From: Chitinophaga silvisoli
Lineage (GTDB): Bacteria; Bacteroidota; Bacteroidia; Chitinophagales; Chitinophagaceae
Assembly (NCBI RefSeq): GCF_003412465.1
Contig: NZ_QTJV01000010.1
Coordinates: forward strand, 1 to 64,000
Length of the DNA: 64,000 bases
Reading direction: 5' to 3'
Below are positions 35,080 through 44,616 of this stretch, piece by piece. Each line of letters begins with the position of its first letter. Within the stretch, counting starts at the first letter, position 1. The notes under the pieces were generated by a model, which made no database searches, was not told the origin of the DNA, and saw only the letters and a program-made list of their open reading frames with translations. The translations under genes were made by a program, and so were the position numbers.

Positions 35080-35106
35080 AACAGGAGCAGTAATGCTGCT
35101 CCTGTT
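35080..35106 (+). terminator. Hairpin after the 613-aa gene
   Basis: ACAGGAGCAG and CTGCTCCTGT form a perfect 10-bp stem with a TAATG loop, followed by only three T, so termination may be partial. Confidence 0.65.
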
Positions 35107-35150
35107 TAATCTCTTTTGTGGGCCTGTATTCGTGAAACCAATTAATACCT

Positions 35151-37736
35151 ATGAAAATATTCTCAAACCGGCTTGTGCTATTATGCATGCTTGTGCTGAT
35201 TGCAGCATATGCAGAAGCGCAGCAATTGAAGTTAGGTAAAAACCCGACTACAATTGAAAAGTCGGCGCTGCTGGACCTGAACAGCGATAAACAAGGACTT
35301 TTACTTCCAAGAATTGCTGACTATACCGTCGCCCCGCTCAGTACTGCTCCTGATGGTATGCTTATATACTATGTTCCTGATAAGTTATTATATATCCGTA
35401 AGAATGGAACATGGAAAAAACTCGTAGACGAAACCAATGCTATTTCATCTGTAAATGGACAAACCGGTCCAGTTGTTTCCTTAACCACCAGCGATATTTC
35501 AGAATCTGTCAATCTTTACTATACTGACGCGAGAGCCAGAGCGGCGTTCAGTGCCGGAACCGGAATAAATCTTTCCGGGGCAGGTGTCATTTCAGCTTTG
35601 AATACTTCTAATTTATGGAATGCGGCCCAGTTACAGGGACGCAACATTGCAACCACCGCCCCTGCCGATCAGAACGTACTGACATGGGATGCAGCTTCCA
35701 ATAGCTGGATACCCAAAGCTACGGGTAGTAATGGTTCTGTTACATCAGTTGCATTGTCCTTACCTTCTTCAGTATTCTCAGTAAGTGGAAGCCCTGTTAC
35801 ATCAACCGGTACCTTATCCGCTTCCTTTACCTCACAGGCAGCCAATACCGTATTTGCCGCACCAAACGGATCTGCAGGTACACCTTCATTCCGTTCTTTG
35901 GTAGCTGCTGATATCCCTTCAGGTTCTAATAATTATATACAGAATATATCTACCGGTACACAGACAGCCAGTTTTTCTATCACGGGCAATGGCCTTATAG
36001 GCAGTAAACTGGGTGTTGGCCTCAGCACTACACCAGCCAATACCCTGGAAGTAGGCGGCACGACTGCTGCCAGTGGTTTGTCCGGATTAAGACTAACGGG
36101 TCTCGGTGCGGCAACCCTGCAAACACCACTGACCAACACACTGGCAGTAAATGCAAATGGGGATGTGGTGGTGACATCGAATGCTGCAGCCAATAACTGG
36201 TTGATTACCGGTAACTCCAATGTAAATGCCAGCACACAATTCCTGGGTACTACCAATGATGTGAAGATGGTGATTAAATCCAACAATACGTCTTTCCTGG
36301 AATTTGGTCGTCGTGCTACGTTAGGGTTGGTGCAGAATTATCCGGAGTATACCAATGCTGACGAAAGTGTAACATTCGTGAGGTCGGCCTTGCAATTTGA
36401 TGTACCCAGCACAGTACAGTTTTATAAACCAAAGTTCTGGACAACCAGTGACGGTAATTTCCGCCTGAAAGGTCCTGCTGCAGGAACAGATTTCTTTGAA
36501 CTGGGTGCGAGTGGTACTAATAATAATGGTGGTTTTGAATTCATTATCGGTGATGATGGGGATGAGCCTATCCTGTTTAAGAGTTACTACTACGTGGATT
36601 CATCTTATACTGAGATGATGCGCATGCAGTCAAAGAAAGTAGGTATCAATATGGCAGGTGTCACACCCGCACAGACCTTGGATGTAAGAGGAACGATGCG
36701 GCTGACTGGTAGCACAGGTACTCCTGATAATATATTAGGTCGCAACAGCGGCAGTGGTGATATTGCTACCCTTGGTTTTGATGCTACCACACTTGGCATC
36801 ACCAGCGGATCTATTAAAGCAAATAATACAAGTGCTGTATGGAATGCCAACCAGTTGCAAAGCGTAGCTGTAGCAAGTACAGCACCTACTTCCGGACAGG
36901 TATTAACATACAATGGTACAAACTGGGCACCTGCTGCAAGTAGTCTGCCTACTGTAAGCGCCAGCAGATTACTGGGTAGATATGCAACCACTTCAGGAGC
37001 TGCACAGGAAATAAGTTTGAACACATCATTGAAACTGACAACTGGCGGCGTGCTATATGCCGACAGTACCCTGGCTATCTGGAACGCCAGCAAGCTGCAG
37101 GGTACACGGGTATCTGCCACTGCTCCTACTTCCGGTCAATACCTGGTATATGATGGTACTGCCTGGGTGCCTACCACTGTTTCATCAGGTGGAAGTAACG
37201 GCAATGGTGCCAAGTGGTCTACCAATGGTAACAGCGGTACTTCACCAGGTTCTGACTTCCTGGGTACTACGGATAGTAAGGCGCTGGTAGTAAAAACAAA
37301 CAATACAGAAGCAATGCGTGTAGATGCAAGTGGTCGTGTGGGGGTGAATACAGCTGCGCCCAGCAGCACGTTTCATTTGACAGGATCCTTTGCTGCAAAT
37401 ATTACCAGTTACGATAACCCGACGGCTGCCGTTACTGTAAACCTTAATGAGACGCATTACATGATTGCAAGAATGTCCAGCGTCAATGGTGGAACTTATA
37501 ATGTAACAGCTAATCTGCCGGCAGCCTCCAGTTGTCCGGGCAGGGTTTATGTATTTTCCAATACCATCTTTGATTCAGGTTATGGTAAAGTATATGTAGT
37601 ACCGGCAACTGGTGAATTTATTGGTAGTCTGGGTAAAAATACAACGATGAATGTAGACGAACGCCAGTCTGCCGCACTGCAAAGTACAGGTACTTACTGG
37701 GTAGTAATATACAAGGGTTCTAACCAAGGTTACTAA
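35151..37736 (+). CDS. Secreted repeat protein, paralogue of the 613- and 1278-aa proteins
   Basis: An 861-aa exported protein. Signal segment MKIFSNRLVLLCMLVLIAAY, cleaved near AEAQ. It begins with the shared module (QLKLGKNPTTIEKSALL, QGLLLPRIAD, TAPDGMLIYYV, YIRKNGTWKKL). Two fibre-like repeat regions follow with LWNAAQLQG / VWNANQLQS / IWNASKLQG units and the motif GRYATTSGAAQEI, which recurs in the 1278-aa protein. A non-repeat section of about 370-500 lies between. The C-terminal part (GRVYVFSNTIFDSG, ALQSTGTYWVVIY) is the same kind of closing module as in the fibre proteins. It is 15 bp upstream of the T9SS-sorted protein, so the two are probably one transcript. Confidence 0.75.
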   Translation: MKIFSNRLVLLCMLVLIAAYAEAQQLKLGKNPTTIEKSALLDLNSDKQGLLLPRIADYTVAPLSTAPDGMLIYYVPDKLLYIRKNGTWKKLVDETNAISSVNGQTGPVVSLTTSDISESVNLYYTDARARAAFSAGTGINLSGAGVISALNTSNLWNAAQLQGRNIATTAPADQNVLTWDAASNSWIPKATGSNGSVTSVALSLPSSVFSVSGSPVTSTGTLSASFTSQAANTVFAAPNGSAGTPSFRSLVAADIPSGSNNYIQNISTGTQTASFSITGNGLIGSKLGVGLSTTPANTLEVGGTTAASGLSGLRLTGLGAATLQTPLTNTLAVNANGDVVVTSNAAANNWLITGNSNVNASTQFLGTTNDVKMVIKSNNTSFLEFGRRATLGLVQNYPEYTNADESVTFVRSALQFDVPSTVQFYKPKFWTTSDGNFRLKGPAAGTDFFELGASGTNNNGGFEFIIGDDGDEPILFKSYYYVDSSYTEMMRMQSKKVGINMAGVTPAQTLDVRGTMRLTGSTGTPDNILGRNSGSGDIATLGFDATTLGITSGSIKANNTSAVWNANQLQSVAVASTAPTSGQVLTYNGTNWAPAASSLPTVSASRLLGRYATTSGAAQEISLNTSLKLTTGGVLYADSTLAIWNASKLQGTRVSATAPTSGQYLVYDGTAWVPTTVSSGGSNGNGAKWSTNGNSGTSPGSDFLGTTDSKALVVKTNNTEAMRVDASGRVGVNTAAPSSTFHLTGSFAANITSYDNPTAAVTVNLNETHYMIARMSSVNGGTYNVTANLPAASSCPGRVYVFSNTIFDSGYGKVYVVPATGEFIGSLGKNTTMNVDERQSAALQSTGTYWVVIYKGSNQGY

Positions 37737-37751
37737 CAATAATAGTTAATA

Positions 37752-39317
37752 ATGAAGTTCTTATTCTCCATGATACTTTTATGCGTTACGTTCCATATCG
37801 GCTATGGGCAGGAGACTTACATCTCTACCGGTGCGCAGGTATGGAATTTCGGTAACGTCGGGGTATTTGGCAACATAACGAATGAGGGGTCATTAGGATC
37901 GAGCCCAAATGCTAACCTATATTTCTATGGTAAAGTATGGACGAATGGCTTCAACGCTTCCCTCAAAGATGAAAGCAGCTCCGGCCTTCAGGGTACCGGA
38001 GGCTTTTTCCGTTTTGCCGGTCGCAGCGGACAACAAACTATTTCCGGTGGATACAATGTAGCTGCGAAAATTGGAGCGAGTTTTCCAAACCTGGATGTCA
38101 ATAACCCGGATGGTATCATCTTCTATACCCTCAATGACCTGAAGATCAGGAATACCCTGAGTTTATCGAATGGATTGGTGTATCTGAACGGACAGAACCT
38201 CATGGTCGGCGAAGCATCTACAGGGACTATCACCGGTTATTCAGACAAGCGTTTTATTGTGACAGGTACAGGATCCAACGGAGGCTTCCTCTATCGTTCT
38301 AAACTTTCTATCAGCTCAGGACAGGTGATGTTCCCAATTGGTAGCACTGCTACGAATTATTCACCTGCAGCTGTGCAGTATGAAGGTGTGGCAGAAGATT
38401 TCCATGCCCGCGTATTTGACAGTGTATATCAATATGCAAGTTCCGGTACTTCTATTTATGATACTGTTGTTTACAAAACATGGAACATCGGGCAGGAGCT
38501 GGGTGGTACCGGGAAAACAGCTATTACCCTGCAGCATATGGATGCTGATGAAGGAAATGAATATAATCTAAGCAGGGATGAGAGCTACATCTCTTTATTC
38601 CAGGATAGTCAGTGGGAGCGTCGTTACAGTGTGAATGACAACATGAGCACAGGAACACTATCCACCCAACCGATGGCATCTTCAGCTACCATGCATTCCC
38701 GCGGATTCGGGGGCATTGGACTAAACGCTTATTTTGCCAAGAAGACGAACTATACCAACAGTTATTCCCCTGCTACAATTATTGACTTCAATGCCTACCG
38801 TGTAAGTATCTCACTGGTGGATCTGGTCTGGATCACCAGCAGGGAGACAAACATGTATGTGTTTGAAGTAGAGCGCAGGCTGGATAATGAAGAAACCTTT
38901 ACGAAGGTAGGTACTGTAGCTACCAAAGCACCTAATGGAAACAGCACAACTAAATTGAGTTACTATTATCAGGATACAAATGACTACGATGGATGGAGCT
39001 ATTATCGCATCAAAGCAGTATCAAAAACCGGCAAGTACGTCTACTCTGATATAAGAGAAGTTGGACCGCTGGTGGCTGTAATTGTTTACCCGAACCCGAA
39101 CTGGGGCGATTTCAAGATCAAGGTAAGAGGTATCAAGAAAACGCTGACCATGCAATTGTATGATGTATGGGGTCAGGTGATGCGTAGACAGGAGATTACA
39201 GGTGCCGGAGATGTGGAGGTACACAACTTACCGGCTGGTACATACTTCCTCGTCATGAAAGAAAAAGACACACAGAAAGAAGTGTATACCTGCAAAGTAA
39301 TAGTGATTGATCATTGA
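37752..39317 (+). CDS. Secreted protein with T9SS type A sorting domain
   Basis: A 521-aa protein with signal peptide MKFLFSMILLCVTFHIGYG, then QETY. The middle is beta-rich with no recognised catalytic motif; a fibronectin-III-like segment lies near 350-430 (RVSISLVDLVWITSRETN, WSYYRIKAVSKTG). The last 75 residues (VIVYPNPNWGDFKI, MQLYDVWGQVM, VHNLPAGTYFLVM, VYTCKVIVI) are a clear T9SS type A C-terminal sorting domain. Known role: such domains route proteins through the type IX machinery and onto the cell surface. It is the only protein in the window with this domain, and it directly follows the 861-aa repeat protein with a 15-bp gap, so it may help display or anchor that protein. Confidence 0.85.
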   Translation: MKFLFSMILLCVTFHIGYGQETYISTGAQVWNFGNVGVFGNITNEGSLGSSPNANLYFYGKVWTNGFNASLKDESSSGLQGTGGFFRFAGRSGQQTISGGYNVAAKIGASFPNLDVNNPDGIIFYTLNDLKIRNTLSLSNGLVYLNGQNLMVGEASTGTITGYSDKRFIVTGTGSNGGFLYRSKLSISSGQVMFPIGSTATNYSPAAVQYEGVAEDFHARVFDSVYQYASSGTSIYDTVVYKTWNIGQELGGTGKTAITLQHMDADEGNEYNLSRDESYISLFQDSQWERRYSVNDNMSTGTLSTQPMASSATMHSRGFGGIGLNAYFAKKTNYTNSYSPATIIDFNAYRVSISLVDLVWITSRETNMYVFEVERRLDNEETFTKVGTVATKAPNGNSTTKLSYYYQDTNDYDGWSYYRIKAVSKTGKYVYSDIREVGPLVAVIVYPNPNWGDFKIKVRGIKKTLTMQLYDVWGQVMRRQEITGAGDVEVHNLPAGTYFLVMKEKDTQKEVYTCKVIVIDH

Positions 39318-39371
39318 TAAGACAACAGAAAATGAATTGAAACTAAACAAAGGCATATAACTTATTGGCAG

Positions 39372-39410
39372 AGAAAGCATGTGGGGCATGAAAAACCCTA
39401 CCTGCTTTCT
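39372..39410 (+). terminator. Imperfect terminator-like hairpin after the T9SS-sorted gene
   Basis: AGAAAGCA pairs with TGCTTTCT, with a partly paired inner GTGGGG/CCC section. Only a short T-rich stretch follows. Confidence 0.5.
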
Positions 39411-39454
39411 TAGTCGTATTTATAGGTTTTTGTTTAAACCCTGGTAAATTTTTT

Positions 39455-42400
39455 ATGAAGACTAAATTCCTTGTCCGAACCGTTCAACTATTGCCAGTAT
39501 TCCTGTTCTGGTCCACGCTGATGTTTGCACAACAGCTGAAGCTGGGTGATAATCCCAGTTCCCAGCAAAAATCTGCACTACTGGAACTTGAGAGTAAATC
39601 TCAGGGTTTATTGTTACCCAGAATTTCAGATACGACTAGCGGTGTTATTAGTACAGCTCCCGATGGTATGATTATCTACCTCACACTGAACAACAGTTTG
39701 TGTATCCGTAGTAACGGGCACTGGCGACCATTGCTGCCTGAGGGATATGCAATCACCAGCATGAACGGACAAACGATTGCTGTGCAATCACTGGCAACCA
39801 CAAATACTGCCGGTGCATTGGGCTTTACTTCAGCTGCAGGTACTCATACATTAAATATACCGGATGCAACTGCCACCAATAGTGGTTTTGTGAATACAAA
39901 TGCACAGACGCTGGCAGGTGCCAAGACATTTACAAATACATTGACGGCTAATCAGGATGTATTCCTGACAGGAATCAATATTGATAATACAAAGGATAGC
40001 GTACTGCTTATCGATGGTGGCAAACTGTTGAAAAAACAACTGACTGGCTTAGCACCAGTTGGTGCAGCAGGAGGTGATCTCTCAGGCACTTACCCTAATC
40101 CGGCCATTGCTGCGGGTGCAGTAACCGGTACCAAGATCGCGCAGGCAGGTGCTACTACCGGCCAGTCTCTGAAGTGGAATGGCACAACCTGGGCACCGGC
40201 TGCTGATGATGGGCTGACTTCTGTAGGATTGACATTACCATCCTTATTTACAGTGGCGAATTCACCGCTTACTGCGAATGGTACGATTGCGGCTTCACTG
40301 GCTTCCCAGACAGCAAATACGTTCTTTAGCGCACCTGATGGTGCAAATGGTACGCCGGCTTTCCGTACACTGGTAGCTGGTGATATCCCTTCATTACCTT
40401 TTTCAAAAATTACAGGTACAGTGCCTGTATCACAGGGGGGAACAGGATTAACGACTGTAGGTACTTCAGGTCAGGTGCTTACATCTAATGGTACTGGTTT
40501 AACATATGCCACACCTTCAGTTACCCTGGCAGGTGATGTAACCGGCGCGAGTGGCTCGAATACCATTGCTGCAGGAGCAGTAACTGGTACCAAGATCGCA
40601 CAGGCCGGCGCAACTACCGGACAGGTACTGAAATGGAATGGTACCACCTGGGCACCGGCTGCTGATGATAACAGTGGCTCTATTTCTTCAATTGGCTTAG
40701 TAGTACCTTCTTTCCTCACAGTATCTCCTGCTACATTAACGGCAAATGGTACATTTACAATCGGTACAAGTACACAGACTCCAAACCTGGTGTTTGCAGG
40801 CCCCTCCACAGGTACAACTAATGCTGTGCCTACTTTCCGCTCACTGGTAGCTGCTGATATGACAATGGGTACACAGCGCCTGATAGGCCGGTATTCCAAT
40901 GGCACCGGTACCGGACAGGAAGTGGCAATGGATAAAACATTGAAAATGCTGACGAGTGGTTATTTATATGTGGATACCACCCTGGCAGTTTATAATGCAC
41001 AAAAACTTCAAAGTATAAAAGTAGCGACGACAGCACCTACTACAGGACAGGTGTTGAAATATGATGGTACAAACTGGTCACCGGCTGCTGATGATAACAA
41101 TGGTCTTACTTCAGTTGGTTTGACTTTACCTTCTCTGTTTACAGTGACTGGTTCACCGCTTACCGCAAATGGTACTATCTCTGCAACATTAGCTTCTCAA
41201 ACAGCAGGTACCGTATTTGCCGCGCCTACGGCCGGTGGTACACCAACTTTCCGCTCACTTGTAGCTGCTGATATTCCTTCCTTACCCTTCTCCCAGATTA
41301 CAGGTACGGTGCCTGTATCTCAGGGTGGTACAGGGCTGACAAGCGTAGGTACATCCGGTCAGGTATTGACTTCTAACGGTACCGGTCTTACTTATGCAAC
41401 ACCTTCTGTCACACTGGCTGGTGATGTAACCGGAGCAAGTGGTTCAAATACCATCGCAAACAGTGCAGTTACTTATGCTAAAATCCAGAACGTAGGCGCA
41501 TCTAAGTTACTAGGCAGATATGCTGCTACAGCTGGCGTAGCACAGGAAATTGGCCTGGACAATACCTTGAAATTTACAGCAGGTGGTAACCTGTATGCTG
41601 ACAGTGCACTGACAGTGTGGAATGCAGGCAAGCTACAGGGAGTAAGAGTTGCATTTACAGCACCGGCTACCAATCAGGTATTAAAATACGATGGTACCAA
41701 CTGGTCTCCGGCGGCAGATAATGGTCTGACTTCAGTAGGATTGACATTGCCATCATTATTTACAGTGGCGAATTCACCGCTTACAGCGAATGGTACGATT
41801 GCGGCTTCACTGGCTTCCCAGACAGCCAATACTATCCTTGCCGCACCAAACGGGGCTAATGGTACACCTGCTTTCCGTACGCTGGTAGCAGCAGATATTC
41901 CTACATTACCATTCTCCCAGATCTCAGGCACAGTACCTGTATCTCAGGGCGGTACTGGTTTGACAGCTGTAGGTACAGCAGGTCAGGTTTTGACATCTAA
42001 TGGTACCAGCCTTACCTGGGCTACACCCAGTGCTGCTACCTCAGGTCTCACTTCTGTAGGTTTGTCTATGCCTTCCATCTTCACAGTTACCAATTCACCA
42101 TTAACAGCAAATGGTACACTGACTGCTTCATTTAATAATCAAACCGCGAATACCGTGTTTGCAGGCCCGTCTTCAGGAGCTGCTGCAGCACCTGCTTTCA
42201 GAGCTTTGGGCATCAGCGATATCCAGAATGTGAATTCACAGAAACTGTTGGGTCGATATGCGACTACCTCTGGTGCTGCTCAGGAAGTGACTTTGGATAA
42301 TACAATCAAACTGAATACTGCCGGTACATTGTATGCAGATAGCTCACTTGCAATCTGGAATGCAAGTAAGGTACAGGGTGTGAAAGTATCAGCGGCCACG

Positions 42401-43291
42401 CCTACCAGCGGGCAGGTTTTGAAGTATAATAGTACTACCGGAATCTGGGAGCCCAATACAGATAATGATGGTGGTGCGACATACGCTAAAGCTACTACCA
42501 ACGACCTCTCTTATGCTACCGCAGATGGTTCTACTACTGTCATGAAAATCTGGCAAAGTCCGGTGAGCGGAACGGCAACTAACAGCCCTAAATATACGAA
42601 TGCTTATGCCTGGAGCGTGATGGCATTTAATGGTACTTCCTATACAACACAGTTATACTTTGATAAAAATACAATGGCGATTAAAGAATGGGGTGGAATA
42701 ACAGCCCCGCTGACTACTAACGCCGGTAATGGATGGTACAAAGCCATCTTAACAAATGGGGACAACAAAATAGGTGTAGGTGCGATTGTATATGGTAAGC
42801 GTACTTACGATGCGTCAGCAGAAGCAGCTTCAGACAGTACCAGTTTTGTATGGGATGAAAATAATGACAGGTTAGGTATCAATACGAGCTCACCGCAGTA
42901 TAATCTGGATGTAAACGGAACGGCAAGGGTAAGTGGTGCTGCTACATTAAGTTCAACACTGGCTGTAACCGGGAATACCACTATGAATGGAACGGTGAAG
43001 GTGGGGAGTGCAGGGACTGCGCTGACGAATATTATTAAAACTACGGCAACAATTTCTGGGAATACCAATATCGCAGGATCATCTTCCACCACTGTAACAC
43101 TTACTGTAGCTGGGGCTACCAGTACATCTGCTGTATCTGTCAATCCAACAGTCGCATTAAATTCAGGTGTTTCCATTTCTTATGCATATGGAGGTACCAA
43201 TACTGTTACGGTAGTATTTACAAGTCCTTCTACCAGAACCCTGGGAACCACCGGTGGTAACATTACTTTTGTCGTAAGTGTCATCAACTAA
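39455..43291 (+). CDS. Giant secreted repeat protein (1278 aa)
   Basis: Signal segment about 1-26 (LLPVFLFWSTLMFA, then QQ). It starts with the family module (QLKLGDNPSSQQKSALL, QGLLLPRISD, TAPDGMIIYLT, CIRSNGHWRPLL). A repetitive shaft follows, with LTSVGL-x-x-PSLFTV repeats beginning at residues 254, 551, 758 and 865 and further LVAADIPSLPFSQITGT and VPVSQGGTGLTTVGTSGQV units. Nucleotide identity between some copies is high, so repeat number could change by recombination. A C-terminal region (about 1010-1278) has ordinary complexity and ends VTVVFTSPSTRTLGTTGGN. No T9SS sorting domain is seen. It ends at a strong terminator. The form is that of a long surface fibre; the binding target is unknown. 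Confidence 0.75.
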   Translation: MKTKFLVRTVQLLPVFLFWSTLMFAQQLKLGDNPSSQQKSALLELESKSQGLLLPRISDTTSGVISTAPDGMIIYLTLNNSLCIRSNGHWRPLLPEGYAITSMNGQTIAVQSLATTNTAGALGFTSAAGTHTLNIPDATATNSGFVNTNAQTLAGAKTFTNTLTANQDVFLTGINIDNTKDSVLLIDGGKLLKKQLTGLAPVGAAGGDLSGTYPNPAIAAGAVTGTKIAQAGATTGQSLKWNGTTWAPAADDGLTSVGLTLPSLFTVANSPLTANGTIAASLASQTANTFFSAPDGANGTPAFRTLVAGDIPSLPFSKITGTVPVSQGGTGLTTVGTSGQVLTSNGTGLTYATPSVTLAGDVTGASGSNTIAAGAVTGTKIAQAGATTGQVLKWNGTTWAPAADDNSGSISSIGLVVPSFLTVSPATLTANGTFTIGTSTQTPNLVFAGPSTGTTNAVPTFRSLVAADMTMGTQRLIGRYSNGTGTGQEVAMDKTLKMLTSGYLYVDTTLAVYNAQKLQSIKVATTAPTTGQVLKYDGTNWSPAADDNNGLTSVGLTLPSLFTVTGSPLTANGTISATLASQTAGTVFAAPTAGGTPTFRSLVAADIPSLPFSQITGTVPVSQGGTGLTSVGTSGQVLTSNGTGLTYATPSVTLAGDVTGASGSNTIANSAVTYAKIQNVGASKLLGRYAATAGVAQEIGLDNTLKFTAGGNLYADSALTVWNAGKLQGVRVAFTAPATNQVLKYDGTNWSPAADNGLTSVGLTLPSLFTVANSPLTANGTIAASLASQTANTILAAPNGANGTPAFRTLVAADIPTLPFSQISGTVPVSQGGTGLTAVGTAGQVLTSNGTSLTWATPSAATSGLTSVGLSMPSIFTVTNSPLTANGTLTASFNNQTANTVFAGPSSGAAAAPAFRALGISDIQNVNSQKLLGRYATTSGAAQEVTLDNTIKLNTAGTLYADSSLAIWNASKVQGVKVSAATPTSGQVLKYNSTTGIWEPNTDNDGGATYAKATTNDLSYATADGSTTVMKIWQSPVSGTATNSPKYTNAYAWSVMAFNGTSYTTQLYFDKNTMAIKEWGGITAPLTTNAGNGWYKAILTNGDNKIGVGAIVYGKRTYDASAEAASDSTSFVWDENNDRLGINTSSPQYNLDVNGTARVSGAATLSSTLAVTGNTTMNGTVKVGSAGTALTNIIKTTATISGNTNIAGSSSTTVTLTVAGATSTSAVSVNPTVALNSGVSISYAYGGTNTVTVVFTSPSTRTLGTTGGNITFVVSVIN
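40130..42160 (+). repeat. Intragenic near-identical DNA repeats in the 1278-aa gene
   Basis: Copies starting at 40214, 41105, 41726 and 42047 encode the same LTSVGL-x-x-P unit. The copies at 40214 and 41726 are nearly identical over about 105 bp. A second pair begins near 40130 and 40587 (GGTACCAAGATCGC), and a third pair lies near 40455 and 41355. Such arrays allow length change by slippage or recombination. Confidence 0.8.
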
Positions 43292-43312
43292 TCCTACCCG
43301 GATTCACTCATA

Positions 43313-43347
43313 AAAAAACGCTTCTGCCCCCTGCAGAAGCGTTTTTT
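43313..43347 (+). terminator. Terminator of the 1278-aa gene
   Basis: AAAAAACGCTTCTGC and GCAGAAGCGTTTTTT form a perfect 15-bp stem with a CCCCT loop. Confidence 0.93.
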
Positions 43348-43350
43348 GTT

Positions 43351-43358
43351 TACCTTTA
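43351..43358 (+). promoter_or_regulatory. -7 element of the cmk promoter
   Basis: TACCTTTA matches TAnnTTTG at seven of eight and lies 22 bp before the TTG start, directly after the terminator of the preceding gene. Confidence 0.55.
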
Positions 43359-43379
43359 CACCGTTTAATTCATACAGTT

Positions 43380-44066
43380 TTGAAAAAGATTATCATCACC
43401 TTAGATGGATATTCTTCCTGCGGGAAGAGTACGCTAGCCAAACAGTTAGCTGCGGAGCTGGATTATGTATACATTGACAGCGGCGCCATGTATCGTGCTA
43501 TCACTTTGTATTTCATTCAGAACCGTATAGACTGGAATAAACCCGAAGAAGTAGCCCAGGCATTGTCCAACATCCAACTGGAATTCGTCTACAACCCACT
43601 CTCCGGTTCCTCCGAAATGAACCTGAACGGTGAAAATGTAGAACATATGATCCGCGAAATGCTGGTGGCTGAAAAAGTAAGTGAAGTAGCAGCCGTAGGT
43701 GCTGTAAGAGAGTTTGCCGTAGCACAGCAACAGGAAATGGGTAAGCAAAAAGGCATCGTTATGGATGGCCGTGATATCGGTACAACCGTGTTCCCACATG
43801 CAGAGCTCAAGATCTTTATGACAGCTGACACAGCTATCCGTGTAGAACGCCGCTTTAAAGAGCTCTATGCAAAGAACAAGAACATCACTATTCATGAAAT
43901 AAAAGAGAACCTGGAGCTGCGCGACTACATCGATACCAACCGCGAAATCAGCCCACTCCGTAAAGCTGAAGATGCTATCATATTGGATAACAGTCAATTA
44001 ACTCCTGAAGACCAGTTAAAACTGGTTTTACAATGGGTAGATGATGCCGTAATGGTGAAGTCCTAG
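43380..44066 (+). CDS. cmk: Cytidylate kinase
   Basis: A 228-aa cytoplasmic kinase that phosphorylates CMP and dCMP with ATP. The P-loop GYSSCGKST is at about 10-18, the CMP-binding segments YIDSGAMYRAIT and MDGRDIGTTVFP are conserved, and the lid region RRFKEL is visible. Length matches bacterial CMP kinases. The only sensible start is TTG at 43380, since no in-frame ATG precedes the P-loop; no Shine-Dalgarno site is seen, as is usual in this phylum. It has a TACCTTTA element just upstream and is followed by more than 500 bp of non-coding DNA. Confidence 0.95.
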   Translation: MKKIIITLDGYSSCGKSTLAKQLAAELDYVYIDSGAMYRAITLYFIQNRIDWNKPEEVAQALSNIQLEFVYNPLSGSSEMNLNGENVEHMIREMLVAEKVSEVAAVGAVREFAVAQQQEMGKQKGIVMDGRDIGTTVFPHAELKIFMTADTAIRVERRFKELYAKNKNITIHEIKENLELRDYIDTNREISPLRKAEDAIILDNSQLTPEDQLKLVLQWVDDAVMVKS

Positions 44067-44616
44067 GCAAAAAGTAATGAGTACCATGTGCCCTGACAGC
44101 AGGCTATCCTCCGGATACCTGCTGCCACAGAGGCCTCATCGCCAAATAGAATATTCTTCCTGAATTTATTTTAATATTAGAAAAACCTTTGTTAAATTTG
44201 TTCTATCCCGGTGAGTATTCCGGATAATCCTACAATAGTTTTTCCACATCCTTTCGAATTTCCTGCATTTTATTGTTGTTATAATGTTGTACCCGGTTAT
44301 TTAAAAATATGCCGTCGAACGATATTTTCCATACATGGTCAAGAGAAGTCATAAAAGGTCTTTTGGACGATCTTTCTATAACTATATCCAGGGACCTGTT
44401 ACTATTAGCCGTATAGAACACTCAATACTATAATATATTAATATCCCCGGGCATTTTTGTGCGCCGGTATTATTAAAAACTTAATGTGGGGCGGGCAGGA
44501 TTGCCTGTCAGGTCCCATGTTTTCAGTAGGTGTATTCGGTTAATAGGAAGAAGGGGCGAATTCTTTCGCCCTTTCGCTTTTTGTATTTAACTTGTGCCTA
44601 TTACCCTGGCTGTTGC
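44067..44616 (+). other. Non-coding gap with hairpins and a possible leader RNA
   Basis: No convincing gene is seen in 550 bp. A two-part hairpin lies at 44097-44124 (CAGCAGG c TATCC, loop TCC, GGATA CCTGCTG), perhaps the cmk transcript end although there is no T-run. A perfect TAAATTTG element at 44193-44200 could start a transcript near 44207. A terminator-like hairpin at 44551-44571 (GGGCGAA/TTCGCCC, then TTTCGCTTTTTG) lies just before the histidine kinase. Together these could be a leader with an attenuator or a small RNA of about 370 nt. Confidence 0.45.
44551..44580 (+). terminator. Terminator-like hairpin upstream of the histidine kinase gene
   Basis: AAGGGGCGAA and TTCGCCCTTT with a four-base TTCT loop, followed by CGCTTTTTG. 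It ends 37 bp before the kinase ATG, so it would act as an attenuator or end a small transcript. Confidence 0.5.

Noticed and set aside
40130-42160. Mobile element or insertion sequence within the 1278-aa gene
   Set aside because: The repeats are in frame, encode the same fibre unit, and have no transposase or terminal inverted repeats.
44230-44421. Minus-strand 63-codon frame between cmk and the histidine kinase
   Set aside because: It starts at GTG directly after an in-frame stop, has no known family, and uses codons unlike the neighbours; the region is better read as leader or intergenic.
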